64,000 bases of DNA. It comes from Gudongella sp964575895 (GTDB taxonomy: Bacteria; Bacillota; Clostridia; Tissierellales; Tissierellaceae). The DNA lies in assembly GCA_964575895.1 (NCBI GenBank), contig CAZNTE010000002.1:72228-136227 (forward strand). Direction: 5' to 3'. Both the position numbers and the translations under genes were made by a program. Under the pieces are notes generated by a model. That model did not search any database. It was not told the origin of the DNA and saw only the letters and a program-made list of their open reading frames with translations. Position 1 is the first letter of the stretch; the number at the start of each line of letters is the position of its first letter. Shown here one piece after another: positions 34,278-44,172 of this stretch.

Positions 34278-36051
34278 TTTCTACATCAACCTTTATATGA
34301 ACCTCATTTAGTTGTTTTTCAGGTACATTTGTAGGTGCATTTGTCATTAGACAAGTTGCTGATTGGGTCTTTGGAAATGCAATAACATCCCTAATATTTG
34401 AAGAATTTAAGAAGGTCATTATTAATCTATCTAGACCATAAGCAATCCCACCATGAGGTGGTGTACCGTATTTAAATGCCTCTAATAAGAATCCAAATTT
34501 ATCATTTGCTTCTTCTTCACTGAATCCTAAGGCTTTGAACATTTTACTCTGAAGATTAGAATTGTTAATTCTAATACTGCCTCCACCCATCTCGTCACCA
34601 TTTATTACAAGGTCATAGGCCTTAGCTCTAACTTTCTCCGGAGCTGTTTCTAATAATTCAATATCATCATCCACTGGATGAGTAAATGGATGATGTTTAG
34701 CAACAAATCTATTTTCTTCATGATCATATTCAAATAATGGGAATTCAGTTATCCATAGAATTTCATACTGCCCTTCTTTAATTAATCCCATTCTCTTTGC
34801 TACTTCATTCCTCAAGTTACCTAAACTATCGTTTGCAACATCTTCATCATCAGCAACAAATACCAGTAGGTCTCCTACCTTTCCTTGAAATAATGATATA
34901 AGAGAGCTTAATTCTTCTTCTGAAAAGAATTTAGCAATTGGAGATGTGATTCCCTCTTGAGTAATCTTTATCCATGCTAGTCCTTTTGCCTTATAGGTCT
35001 TTGCATGTTCCTCCAAGGCTGATATTTCTTTTCTCGTAAATACTTCTCCACCTTTAATATTGATTCCCTTAACCACACCGCCATTATTAATGGTATCATT
35101 AAAAACCTTAAATCCACACTCTCTTAAATTATCTGAAGCATCAATTAGTTCCAAACCAAATCTTAAATCAGGTTTATCTACCCCATACCTTGACATTGCT
35201 TCTGTATATGACATTCTTTTAATTGGTAGCTTAATATCGATTCCCTTTATTTCCTTGAAAAGCCTTTCTACAAGTTTTTCATTAATTTCCAAGACATCTT
35301 CCACATCTACAAAACTCATCTCAACGTCGATTTGAGTAAATTCTGGTTGCCTGTTAGCTCTTAAATCCTCATCTCTAAAGCATTTGGTTATTTGGTAATA
35401 TCTGTCCATGCCTGAAACCATAAGAAGCTGTTTCAGAAGCTGTGGTGACTGTGGAAGGGCATAAAACAAGCCTGGGTTAACTCTACTTGGAACTAGATAA
35501 TCTCTTGCACCTTCTGGAGTTGGTTTAGTAAGCATAGGAGTTTCAACTTCAACAAAATCATTATCGTAAAAGAAGTCTCTAACTACCTTGGAAACCTTAG
35601 CCCTTAGCTTAAGATTATCCTGCATAATGGGCTTTCTAAGATCTAAATATCTATATTTAAGTCTCATGGATTCACTTACATTGTCATCATCTTTTATATA
35701 TATAGGGGGTGTTTCAGCCTCATCTAGGATCCTGATCTCATTAGCTAATACCTCCACCTCACCAGTGGGGATATTTGGATTCTTAGATTGTCTTTCTCGA
35801 ACATAACCTTTAATTGCTATTACGTATTCTGATCTTACGGTTTCAGCCTTTTCCATTACATCTCTAGGAACAGAATCATCTAAAACTACCTGTGAAATAC
35901 CAGTGGTATCCCTTAAGTCAATGAATAATAATCCCCCAAGATTTCTTTCTCTTTGAACCCAACCCATAAGGACAACTTCAGATCCTACATCACTAATTCT
36001 AAGCTTGCCACACATATTGGTTCTTCTTAAATTACCCATTCTTTCTCCCAT
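34270..36051 (-). CDS. aspS: Aspartyl-tRNA synthetase
   Basis: AspS charges tRNA with aspartate. The 593-residue protein is the bacterial type: an N-terminal OB anticodon-binding domain (about 1-105), a class II catalytic core with FRDEDLRANRQPEFTQID near 215-232, a bacterial GAD insertion (about 290-410) and the motif 3 GGIAYGLDRLIM near 525. AGGAGGT precedes the ATG. A T-box leader with a GAC specifier controls it. Whether it also charges tRNA-Asn cannot be told from sequence by eye. Confidence 0.96.
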   Translation of the reverse strand: MGERMGNLRRTNMCGKLRISDVGSEVVLMGWVQRERNLGGLLFIDLRDTTGISQVVLDDSVPRDVMEKAETVRSEYVIAIKGYVRERQSKNPNIPTGEVEVLANEIRILDEAETPPIYIKDDDNVSESMRLKYRYLDLRKPIMQDNLKLRAKVSKVVRDFFYDNDFVEVETPMLTKPTPEGARDYLVPSRVNPGLFYALPQSPQLLKQLLMVSGMDRYYQITKCFRDEDLRANRQPEFTQIDVEMSFVDVEDVLEINEKLVERLFKEIKGIDIKLPIKRMSYTEAMSRYGVDKPDLRFGLELIDASDNLRECGFKVFNDTINNGGVVKGINIKGGEVFTRKEISALEEHAKTYKAKGLAWIKITQEGITSPIAKFFSEEELSSLISLFQGKVGDLLVFVADDEDVANDSLGNLRNEVAKRMGLIKEGQYEILWITEFPLFEYDHEENRFVAKHHPFTHPVDDDIELLETAPEKVRAKAYDLVINGDEMGGGSIRINNSNLQSKMFKALGFSEEEANDKFGFLLEAFKYGTPPHGGIAYGLDRLIMTFLNSSNIRDVIAFPKTQSATCLMTNAPTNVPEKQLNEVHIKVDVENE

Positions 36052-36064
36052 TTTTATACCTCCT

Positions 36065-36292
36065 AAAAATTATAAAACCCCTCATCTCTGATATTCAGGG
36101 ACGAGAGGTAATCTCGCGGTACCACCCTAATTAGGTAAACCTCACTTAACTTTTAACGTTTTTCACGAGTGACTTAGTCACTGGCTCAAAGGTGTCTTCT
36201 AAAACTACCAACATCTATTCTCACCTACCATAGACTCTCTTTAGATAGTAAGTTTTATACTCTTCCTTATCTCTGCCTCATATATTATTGTG
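36065..36292 (-). promoter_or_regulatory. T-box leader of aspS (Asp specifier GAC)
   Basis: The minus-strand leader holds the T-box core GGTGGTACCGCG (rev. comp. at 36115-36126), an AGAGAGT and GGTGAGAA stem I, and the specifier context GAAGACACCTTTGAGC at 36184-36199, whose codon GAC (36194-36196) is Asp. The terminator arm CCTCTCGTCCCTGA pairs with TCAGAGATGAGGGG and is followed by TTTT. Uncharged tRNA-Asp should favour the antiterminator and raise aspS expression. Confidence 0.93.
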
Positions 36293-36295
36293 TCT

Positions 36296-36325
36296 ATTAT
36301 AAGCTATTTAGAGCTCTAGTGTCAA
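36296..36325 (-). promoter_or_regulatory. Sigma-A promoter of the aspS T-box
   Basis: TTGACA (36320-36325) and TATAAT (36296-36301) are both perfect, with an 18-base spacer. The promoter lies between the hemZ stop and the T-box leader. Confidence 0.88.
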
Positions 36326-36351
36326 TAAAAAGAAAGCCTACTCTTCTTATC

Positions 36352-37809
36352 TTAATGGCCCTTTTCAATATTAATAATATTGTCCTTTTTAGCTGTTATG
36401 AGTTCATCAACTCTACTTAAGTATTCATCGATATCTCTGAAATTGGATAACCTTACAATGCTTGATAAATCCTTGTTATAGAATTTTGATACACCTCCCA
36501 TTCCAACTGCTATAATCGTTTCCTTTTCCTCCATAATCGAAACATTATAAAGGCAAGGATTACTTACTTTGCTGTATCCAACGTTCTCAAAATTTCCAAG
36601 AATTTGTTTTTGTCTATACAAATAATATGGATGAAGGTCCATATCTTTTGTAAACTTGCCACATTCTATTAACATTTTTTCAATTTCATTTGAGTCTTTA
36701 ATATTGTATTTTTCCTTCTCATTTAAAAACCTGGAACCTTTCTTAAGGGATAGAGTGTGAATAGTCAAGTTATCTGGATCCAGTTCTTTAATTTTCGATA
36801 GTGTATACTGTAATTCTTTTAAACCCTCATCAGGAAGTCCAATAATCAGATCCATATTAACAGTGGGTATTCCAATTTCCTTTGCCATCTTATAAGTTTC
36901 TACTATATCCTGAGAATTGTGCTGTCTTCCAATTAACTTAAGGGTACTATCTACCATAGTTTGAGGGTTAATGCTTATTCTATCTATCCTATACTTCTTA
37001 AACAGTTCAAGATACTCATAGTTAATAGTATCAGGTCTACCTGCTTCTATGGTGAATTCCTTAATATCTTTAAAATTTTCTTTAATTATAACTATTAAGC
37101 TTTCCATCTGAGAAACACTGATACTTGTAGGAGTTCCTCCACCTAAGTATACCGTTGTAATTTCCCAGTCCTTCATAATTTCCTTAATTGCAATTATCTC
37201 TTTTTTTATGGCTTCAAGGTATCCTTCTACCTTATCTTTGTACCTGTTCATGGTAAGAGTAGGAAATGAACAGTAAAGGCACCGTGTTGGACAAAATGGG
37301 ATGCTAACATAAAGGCTATAACTATTTTTCTTCAGAGAATCAATTATTGGCCTTTGTCTCCTGGACACATGCATCATTAAATCAGCTTTTTCATCACTAA
37401 TCTGATATTCTTCAATCAATACATCATAAATCCTTTCATCAGATAAGCCTAATGAATGCAAATATTCAACTATTTTAACAGGACGTATGCCTGTCAATAT
37501 ACCCCATGGCAGCTTATAATTTACATCTCTAGAAAGCAAAAAAAACAAGCCCTTTTTTAAGGCAGTTTTTTTAGTAGACTTCTCATCCCTGTAGATGTTT
37601 ACACTTTGAACTTCAATCTCTTCCCTATCTAATAATTTTGATTCTCTATATAAACTAAGAAGATATTTATTGTTATCTTCACAAATATCAATTCTATTAA
37701 ATGAGTAATCAGAATTAAAAACAATTTCTTCATCTGGATAAAAAGCTCTGGCTAATTCAAAAGTTTCATGAGTATTAAGATCCAAATCTTTTGTGTAAAT
37801 ATTTAACAT
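36352..37809 (-). CDS. hemZ: Oxygen-independent coproporphyrinogen dehydrogenase-like HemZ
   Basis: HemZ is a radical SAM enzyme of the HemN family. The 485-residue protein has an N-terminal extension of about 160 residues typical of HemZ and then the cluster motif CPTRCLYCSF (CX3CX2CX1F) near 172 with YLGGGTPTS near 220. In Firmicutes its part in heme synthesis is uncertain, and no other heme genes are present here. AGGTGAGG precedes the ATG. It is 8 bases after the MBL gene. Confidence 0.9.
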   Translation of the reverse strand: MLNIYTKDLDLNTHETFELARAFYPDEEIVFNSDYSFNRIDICEDNNKYLLSLYRESKLLDREEIEVQSVNIYRDEKSTKKTALKKGLFFLLSRDVNYKLPWGILTGIRPVKIVEYLHSLGLSDERIYDVLIEEYQISDEKADLMMHVSRRQRPIIDSLKKNSYSLYVSIPFCPTRCLYCSFPTLTMNRYKDKVEGYLEAIKKEIIAIKEIMKDWEITTVYLGGGTPTSISVSQMESLIVIIKENFKDIKEFTIEAGRPDTINYEYLELFKKYRIDRISINPQTMVDSTLKLIGRQHNSQDIVETYKMAKEIGIPTVNMDLIIGLPDEGLKELQYTLSKIKELDPDNLTIHTLSLKKGSRFLNEKEKYNIKDSNEIEKMLIECGKFTKDMDLHPYYLYRQKQILGNFENVGYSKVSNPCLYNVSIMEEKETIIAVGMGGVSKFYNKDLSSIVRLSNFRDIDEYLSRVDELITAKKDNIINIEKGH

Positions 37810-37817
37810 ATCCTCAC

Positions 37818-38447
37818 CTAAAACCTATCTTTTATAAATGGGTTTCTTTTTTTCTCATCCTTAATTGTAGATGGTAGACCATGCCCTGAATATACTATAT
37901 AATCATCTGGCAATACAATTAGTTTCTTCACAATACTATTTATTATTGTCTCATAGTCCCCACCATATAAATCAGTTCTTCCTATGGACCCTTTGAATAA
38001 TGTATCTCCAGTAATTACGCAACCATCCATAACCAGGCAAATACCGCCTCTTGTATGGCCAGGAGTATGGAGAACCCTTATTTTTTCTTCTCCCAAGGTC
38101 AATATGTCATTACTCTTTAGCAATACATCTGCCTCAAAAGCGATGCTATTTCCAGGCATAGCATTAGATAAATTTATTGCAGCGTCCTTTATCATTTCTT
38201 CGTCTTGTTGGTGTATATAAACTGGGACATCTATTGAATTCTTAATTTCCAGAACCCCTCCGATATGATCACCATGACCATGGGTTAATAGTATTCCTTT
38301 AACATTTAGAGCTTCCTTTTTCACAATATCTAATATATCATCTGAATCTCCACCAGGATCAACAATAAATGTATCCTTGGTATTTTCATCTATTACAAGG
38401 TAGCAATTAGCTGCATATACTCCAGCTTGTAACCTTTTAATTATCAT
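37818..38447 (-). CDS. MBL-fold metal-dependent hydrolase (glyoxalase II-like)
   Basis: The 209-residue protein is a metallo-beta-lactamase-fold hydrolase of the YcbL/GloB group. Metal ligands are seen in THGHGDHIGG near 54, HTPGHTRGG near 127 and TGDTLF near 147, with a late GHG near 194. The true substrate is unknown; thioesters such as S-lactoylglutathione analogues are the usual guess. AAGGGGA precedes the ATG. It is in the relA-dtd-hemZ run common in clostridia. Confidence 0.9.
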   Translation of the reverse strand: MIIKRLQAGVYAANCYLVIDENTKDTFIVDPGGDSDDILDIVKKEALNVKGILLTHGHGDHIGGVLEIKNSIDVPVYIHQQDEEMIKDAAINLSNAMPGNSIAFEADVLLKSNDILTLGEEKIRVLHTPGHTRGGICLVMDGCVITGDTLFKGSIGRTDLYGGDYETIINSIVKKLIVLPDDYIVYSGHGLPSTIKDEKKRNPFIKDRF

Positions 38448-38461
38448 TCTATTTCCCCTTC

Positions 38462-38911
38462 CTAAAAGTTCTTTTTGCTATCAAGAAGTATAGTAACTGG
38501 TCCATCATTGATATACTTAACATCCATATGGGCACCAAACTCACCTGTAGCAACTCTTATTCCCCTATCTACTGCTTTTTGTACAAATTCACTATAATAC
38601 TTATCTCCAATTTCAGGGTTTGCTGAGTCAGAAAAACTTGGTCTTTTACCCTTTCTTACATCACCATATAAGGTGAATTGAGAAACAACCAATAAGTCTC
38701 CACCAATATCTATTACTGATAGATTCATCTTTCCATTCTCATCCTCAAAAATCCTAAGTCCTAATACCTTATCAAGCATATAGTCAATATCTTTTTCATT
38801 ATCTTCCTGACCTACTCCTAAGTAAACCAGTAAGCCTTTATCAATTTCTCCGATAATTCTGCCTTCAACTGTTACAGAACCTTCCCTTATTCTCTGAACT
38901 ACTGCTCTCAT
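38462..38911 (-). CDS. dtd: D-aminoacyl-tRNA deacylase
   Basis: Dtd removes D-amino acids and glycine mischarged on tRNA. The 149-residue protein begins MRAVVQRIREGSV and has SQFTLYGDVRKGKRP near 77-91 and the cross-subunit motif NDGPVTILLD near 134-143. Length is the family norm. AGAGGAGG precedes the ATG. It follows relA by 11 bases, the order seen in Bacillus. Confidence 0.96.
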   Translation of the reverse strand: MRAVVQRIREGSVTVEGRIIGEIDKGLLVYLGVGQEDNEKDIDYMLDKVLGLRIFEDENGKMNLSVIDIGGDLLVVSQFTLYGDVRKGKRPSFSDSANPEIGDKYYSEFVQKAVDRGIRVATGEFGAHMDVKYINDGPVTILLDSKKNF

Positions 38912-38922
38912 GAAATCCTCCT

Positions 38923-41085
38923 CTATGCTGTGACTCTATATACGTCATAAACATTTCCTATTCTTTTCAACTTCTTCATAAGATCATTTAATTGTTCCTT
39001 ATCATGAATCTCTAGGATCATGGTAATTAAAACGCTCTTGTCCTTAGATGTCTTTGCATTTAAGGATAGTAGCCCCACATCAGCATCATTAATTCTTAAG
39101 GCTATTTCCGCCAATAATCCGGGCCTATCAGAGCCTCTAACTTGAATTTCTGCCTGGTAGTTAGATTTTTTCTGGAAATCCCAGGAGACTTCAATAAGTC
39201 TCTCTTTTTCTTCCTCAGAATGAATTATATTTGGGCAATCAGTTCTATGGATAGATACGCCTCTTCCTCTTGTTATAAAACCAATTATGTCATCACCAGG
39301 TACTGGATTACAGCACTTGGAAAATCTGATTTTAACATTATCTATCCCCTTAACTCTAATACCCTGGGTAGGTTTACCCTTGGATTTTGCCGTTGATTTC
39401 TGTATTTTTTCTTCTAATATATCTTTCTCACTTGGTTTAAAGTGATCTGAGTAAATCTCCTTCAACTTACTTAAGACTTGATTTAAAGTTATACTTCCGT
39501 ATCCAACAGAAGCATATAAATCTTCTATACTGTTTATACTAACTTTTGTAGCTATATTCTTTAACCATTCTTCCCTCAATATTTCTGATGGTTTATAACC
39601 CAATCTCTTAATCTCTTTCTCAAGGGCTTCCTTTCCCTTCAGGATATTGTTGTCTCTTTCCTTTTGTTTGAAGAATTGCTTAATTTTTGTCTTAGCTTGA
39701 TTGCTCTTAACAATTTTTAACCAATCTCTACTTGGTCCGCTGGAATTTGAACTTGTTATAACTTCAACAATATTACCATTCTTTAATTTATAATTAATCG
39801 GCACGATTCTATTGTCAACTTTAGCACCTACACACTTATTCCCCACATCAGTATGAACCCTGTAAGCAAAATCAATTGGTGTTGAACCATCAGGCAAGTT
39901 AATTACATCACCCTTTGGAGTAAAGACAAAAACTTCATCAGTAAAGAAATCTATCTTCAATGTCTCCATAAATTCCTTTGGATCATTAAGATCACTCTGC
40001 CATTCCAAAAGCTGTCTAAGCCAAACGAGTTTTTCATCAAAATTATTGCCTTTTGCATAACCTTCCTTGTATTTCCAATGGGCAGCGATACCGTATTCAG
40101 CAGTTCTGTGCATCTCATAAGTTCTAATTTGTACTTCAAAGATTTCCCCTTTATTCCCTATCACAGTTGTATGTAGGGATTGGTACATATTTGGTTTTGG
40201 CATGGCTACGTAATCTTTAAATCTACCAGGTAGTGGCTTCCAAAGCGTATGAACTATCCCCAGAGCACCATAGCAGTCCTTTATATTATCAACTAAAATC
40301 CTGACTGCAGTTAAATCATATATTTGTTCAAATGCCTTGCCCTGGTATACCATTTTTTTATAAATAGAATAAAAGTTCTTTGGTCTTCCACTAATTTCGC
40401 TGCTAATTCCCATTTCTCCCAATTTTTCATAAAGGGTATCGATTATTTCCTTAATATATGCTTCACGTTCTAGTCTTCTCTTAGAAACCTTTTCAACTAA
40501 ATCATAGTAATTAGTCGGGTCTAAGTATCTCAATGATAAGTCTTCAAGTTCCCACTTAATCTTAGAAATACCCAGTCTATGAGCTATGGGAGCATATATT
40601 TCAAGGGTTTCAATGGCTTTTTCCTTCTTCTTTTCATCGGTCATATACTCAAGAGTTCTCATATTATGGAGTCTATCAGCAAGCTTTACAATTATAACCC
40701 TAATATCCTTAGCCATTGCAACAACCATTTTTCTAAGGTTTTCAGCCTGATTTTCTTGTTTTGTCTTAAATTGTAGCTTCTTTAATTTTGTAACTCCGTC
40801 GACTAAATCTGCTATTTCCTCTCCAAACTCTTCCTTGATTTTCTCGTAAGGAATATTTGTATCTTCAATCACATCATGTAATAGACCTGCAATGATCGTA
40901 GCAGTATCCATACTTAAATCGGCGAGTAGAAGGGCAACTTGAACAGGGTGAACAAAATACTTTTCACCTGAATTTCTAACTTGTCCCTCATGGGCTGATT
41001 CAGCGTAATTATATGCCTTGATAATAAGTTGCATATCAGCTTGAGGGTTGTATTGTTCAATTCTTAATAACAAGTTCTCCAACAT
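38923..41085 (-). CDS. relA: (p)ppGpp synthetase/hydrolase (Rel)
   Basis: Rel makes and degrades the stringent-response alarmone. Domains in order: hydrolase HD domain (about 20-170; GLLHDVIEDT near 67), synthetase domain (about 200-370; RFKDYVAMPKPNMYQSLH near 290), TGS (about 385-450), helical and zinc-finger region (CCNPVPGD near 590) and ACT (about 640-720). Both catalytic halves look intact, so it is bifunctional. AAGGTGA precedes the ATG. apt, usual between recJ and relA in Bacillus, is missing. Confidence 0.96.
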   Translation of the reverse strand: MLENLLLRIEQYNPQADMQLIIKAYNYAESAHEGQVRNSGEKYFVHPVQVALLLADLSMDTATIIAGLLHDVIEDTNIPYEKIKEEFGEEIADLVDGVTKLKKLQFKTKQENQAENLRKMVVAMAKDIRVIIVKLADRLHNMRTLEYMTDEKKKEKAIETLEIYAPIAHRLGISKIKWELEDLSLRYLDPTNYYDLVEKVSKRRLEREAYIKEIIDTLYEKLGEMGISSEISGRPKNFYSIYKKMVYQGKAFEQIYDLTAVRILVDNIKDCYGALGIVHTLWKPLPGRFKDYVAMPKPNMYQSLHTTVIGNKGEIFEVQIRTYEMHRTAEYGIAAHWKYKEGYAKGNNFDEKLVWLRQLLEWQSDLNDPKEFMETLKIDFFTDEVFVFTPKGDVINLPDGSTPIDFAYRVHTDVGNKCVGAKVDNRIVPINYKLKNGNIVEVITSSNSSGPSRDWLKIVKSNQAKTKIKQFFKQKERDNNILKGKEALEKEIKRLGYKPSEILREEWLKNIATKVSINSIEDLYASVGYGSITLNQVLSKLKEIYSDHFKPSEKDILEEKIQKSTAKSKGKPTQGIRVKGIDNVKIRFSKCCNPVPGDDIIGFITRGRGVSIHRTDCPNIIHSEEEKERLIEVSWDFQKKSNYQAEIQVRGSDRPGLLAEIALRINDADVGLLSLNAKTSKDKSVLITMILEIHDKEQLNDLMKKLKRIGNVYDVYRVTA

Positions 41086-41089
41086 AATC

Positions 41090-42859
41090 TCACCTTCTTT
41101 CTCTGATTTGAGGTATTCTATAGTTATTAATAACCAGTTGAATACTTATCCTTCCCATATATTCATTTATAGATGGACTGTATACTAGATCAACTTTTAT
41201 AATATTATCTTTACCTTGTTTTGCTTTATTATACTCTTCTTCTCCGTAAGTGCTAATAATTTCATCTATAAAGTCATCAGTTCCCTTAAAGAGAATACCT
41301 TCTATATCAGAAGTATCATCGAATTGTAGTTTCATAACATTCATGTTGCTACCAATAAGATTTATCTTCTTTAAGCCCAGGTTTCTAACCCCAAATAGTG
41401 GTTTTGGATTTCCCTTGCCATGAGGCTCCAATACTTTCAACTCTTCAATTAAGTTCATGTCTATCTTATCTATGGTCAGTGGCAAATCGATGTAAATTTT
41501 TGGAACAAGATCAATATCTGTTAAAGTAGTGTTCTTATTCAATAAAAATCTTAAATCATTGATACTAGTTTTATCCAATGATAATCCAGCAGCCATTGGA
41601 TGCCCTCCAAATCTATTTAGCAGTTCCTTGGCTTTGGATAACTCTTCGTAAATATTGTATCCTTCAATACTCCTAGCCGATCCTTTAACGCCTTCTTTTC
41701 CATCAGTTAAAACTATTGTAGGTCTATTATACTTCTCTTTGATTCTACCTGCAATAATACCAGCTATACTTTCATGTATATTAGGATCATAGGCTACAAT
41801 TACCTTTGAGTCTAAATAAGATTTTTCTACTTGTTCAGCAATAACTTCTATTCCATCCAAGGTCATTTGTTTTCTATCCTTGTTCAAATCTCTTATTGCC
41901 TTTGCTTTATTTGAAGCACTCTCTTCATTTTCCTCCAATAATAAATCTAATCCAACCAATGCACTGTCTAATCTACCAGTAGCATTAAAGCTAGGTCCGA
42001 GAATAAATCCAACATGATATACCCCAAGTTCCTTGCCCTCTAAGGATGACTCCTTGATTAGGGCTTTTATTCCAAGATTTGTAGAATTGTTTAATCTTTT
42101 TAAACCCTCTACTACTATGACCCTATTTTCATCCACTAGATCAACCACATCACAAATAGTTGCAATGCTAACAAATTCTAAGTAATCAAAAGCTTTTTCC
42201 TCTATTCCAAAAACTTTAAATAAGTTAGTGACTAATTTATACACTACTCCCGCACCGCAAAGTGTCTTCTGTGGATAATTGCAAAAAGGTTTTTTTGGAT
42301 TTAGTATGGCATCTGCTTCAGGCAAGACGCTAAATACATTTCCATCCTCTGGATTGGGAATATCATGGTGATCTGTAATTATTACAGTAATACCCATTTT
42401 TTTGGCTAATTTAACCTGTTCATAGGCTACAATCCCATTATCTACAGTAATTATTGTATCAACGCCATGGGCTTTAGCTTCCAGAATAATGTGATCATTT
42501 ATACCATAGCCATCATTTACTCTATCAGGTATTACATAATCAACCCTAGCTCCAAGTTCTTTAAGGGCTTGGTACAAAATATATATACTCATTATTCCAT
42601 CAACATCAAAATCTCCAACTATCCGAATCCTTCTCTTATTCTTAATCTTTTCCATTAGTATTCTTGTTGCTAATTCCATATCATCCATTAAAGTTGGTGC
42701 TAGTAATTTGTCTATAGATGGGTTGAGAAACCATTCAATCCTCAAGTAATCAGCAATATCTCTATTTATTAAAATTTTAGCTGTAATCTTTGATATATTA
42801 AAGGTATTTGATATCTTTTGGACATCTCCCTTTTTATTTCTTATAAACCAGTTCTCCAA
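41090..42859 (-). CDS. recJ: Single-stranded-DNA exonuclease RecJ
   Basis: RecJ degrades single-stranded DNA 5' to 3' in repair. The 589-residue protein has the DHH phosphoesterase motifs GDFDVDG near 82, DNG near 134 and TDHHDIP near 156, the DHHA1 domain with GGHPMAAGLS near 421, and a C-terminal OB-like part. It is near the short end of the family. The start is a TTG at 42859 with GGAGTG upstream. It is 4 bases before relA. Confidence 0.94.
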   Translation of the reverse strand: MENWFIRNKKGDVQKISNTFNISKITAKILINRDIADYLRIEWFLNPSIDKLLAPTLMDDMELATRILMEKIKNKRRIRIVGDFDVDGIMSIYILYQALKELGARVDYVIPDRVNDGYGINDHIILEAKAHGVDTIITVDNGIVAYEQVKLAKKMGITVIITDHHDIPNPEDGNVFSVLPEADAILNPKKPFCNYPQKTLCGAGVVYKLVTNLFKVFGIEEKAFDYLEFVSIATICDVVDLVDENRVIVVEGLKRLNNSTNLGIKALIKESSLEGKELGVYHVGFILGPSFNATGRLDSALVGLDLLLEENEESASNKAKAIRDLNKDRKQMTLDGIEVIAEQVEKSYLDSKVIVAYDPNIHESIAGIIAGRIKEKYNRPTIVLTDGKEGVKGSARSIEGYNIYEELSKAKELLNRFGGHPMAAGLSLDKTSINDLRFLLNKNTTLTDIDLVPKIYIDLPLTIDKIDMNLIEELKVLEPHGKGNPKPLFGVRNLGLKKINLIGSNMNVMKLQFDDTSDIEGILFKGTDDFIDEIISTYGEEEYNKAKQGKDNIIKVDLVYSPSINEYMGRISIQLVINNYRIPQIRERR

Positions 42860-42874
42860 AATATCACTCCATAT

Positions 42875-42909
42875 AAAAATAGAATTTAGATAATATTATC
42901 TAAATTCTA
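42875..42909 (-). terminator. Terminator between lapA and recJ
   Basis: A perfect 30-base palindrome (42880-42909, half-site TAGAATTTAGATAAT) is followed on the minus strand by TTTTTATA, ending the secDF-lapA message before recJ. Confidence 0.75.
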
Positions 42910-42938
42910 CCATTTTATAGCTTTAATTGCTAGAAAAA

Positions 42939-43283
42939 TCATTCTTTAACAATGTTTTCTGGTGTTTCTTCTCCCCTTTGATAAAGGAGCTTTAGCTTAT
43001 CTTCTTTAGACTGAATTTCATTTTTTAAAACCTCAGTGCTTTTCTCAAGATTTGCTATGGTTAACTTTTGTTCCTTAATAGTCTTTCTAAGTTTGTGCTC
43101 TCTTATTAAGCCAAGAAGGACAGCAACAACAGCTCCCAGTAATACTGATATAAATATTACTATGGCTTGTGATAAAACTACCTCAGCAAATATAAAATCT
43201 ATCTCTACTACAGCACTGTTACTTAAAGCAAAGATACCTATGATTATTGCTAAAATTAAGGTTAATATTAAACTCTTTTGCAT
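42939..43283 (-). CDS. LapA-family membrane protein
   Basis: The 114-residue protein has two membrane helices (about 4-22 and 38-60) and a C-terminal charged coiled coil (about 65-105), matching the lipopolysaccharide assembly protein A-domain (DUF1049) family. In a Gram-positive the LPS role cannot apply, and function is unknown. GGGGGAG precedes the ATG. It lies 18 bases after secF. Confidence 0.85.
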   Translation of the reverse strand: MQKSLILTLILAIIIGIFALSNSAVVEIDFIFAEVVLSQAIVIFISVLLGAVVAVLLGLIREHKLRKTIKEQKLTIANLEKSTEVLKNEIQSKEDKLKLLYQRGEETPENIVKE

Positions 43284-43301
43284 CCTACACTCCCCCGAAT
43301 A

Positions 43302-44156
43302 TTAAACTCTACCCTTTTTTAAAGTATACCATATAGGGCTTGCTATGAATATAGAAGAATATGTTCCAGAAAGCATTCCTAATAATAAAGGAAGGGCAAG
43401 AACTTTAACATCTTCCACTCCAAGGATATATAGTACTCCTACTGCAAGAACCGTAGTTACAGTTGTATTGATAGTTCTTCTTAAAGAAAGCTTTACACTG
43501 TTATTAACTATTGTTTCTAAATTATCTTTTTGACTAATTCTTAATTGTTCCCTTATTCTATCAAAAATAACAATTGTATCATTTATGGAATACCCAACTA
43601 TGGTAAGCATTGCTGCTATGAAGGAACTATTTACAGGCAATCTTAAAATCGAGTAAATTGCAAGAGTGACCAAAATATCATGTATTAAGGCTACTATTGC
43701 TGCAACTCCAAACTTAAATTGGAATCTAAAGGATATATAACCTAGCATTAATACTGAAGTTATTATTATTGAAAATAAAGCTCTATCCCTAATTTCCTTG
43801 CCCATGAAAGGTCCAAACTTCTGAGTTTGAAAGTTATTTCTATCCATACCATGAATTTCAACGAATTTATCAACAATGGCAGTGGTATCTACATTGCTTA
43901 AATCCAATGAACTTCTTATTATAAGTTCTTCCTGATTTCCACCAACATGTATTAAGCTAGCATTATTATCATATTCATCCATTATTTCTCTTGCTTCCTC
44001 AACGGAAACAAATTTTCCAAGATCAAGTTGAATCATAGTTCCACCAGTAAAATCTATGCCGTAATTTAGGCCATTTACAAAAAACATGATCAAACCAGCA
44101 GCAATGATAATTAATGATATCATATAAAATATTTTCTTATTCTTTATTATATTCAT
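43302..44156 (-). CDS. secF: Protein translocase subunit SecF
   Basis: SecF works with SecD to pull exported proteins across the membrane using the ion gradient. It has six membrane segments, the conserved GIDFTGGTMIQLD near 30 in the first periplasmic loop entry, and the late VGYSINDTIVIFDRIRE region near 195. I use the ATG at 44156 (MNIIKNKKIF); GAGAGGTG lies just upstream, and a longer frame would overlap secD. SecD and SecF are separate genes, as in many clostridia. Confidence 0.94.
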   Translation of the reverse strand: MNIIKNKKIFYMISLIIIAAGLIMFFVNGLNYGIDFTGGTMIQLDLGKFVSVEEAREIMDEYDNNASLIHVGGNQEELIIRSSLDLSNVDTTAIVDKFVEIHGMDRNNFQTQKFGPFMGKEIRDRALFSIIITSVLMLGYISFRFQFKFGVAAIVALIHDILVTLAIYSILRLPVNSSFIAAMLTIVGYSINDTIVIFDRIREQLRISQKDNLETIVNNSVKLSLRRTINTTVTTVLAVGVLYILGVEDVKVLALPLLLGMLSGTYSSIFIASPIWYTLKKGRV

Positions 44157-44172
44157 AGTCATCACCTCTCTC

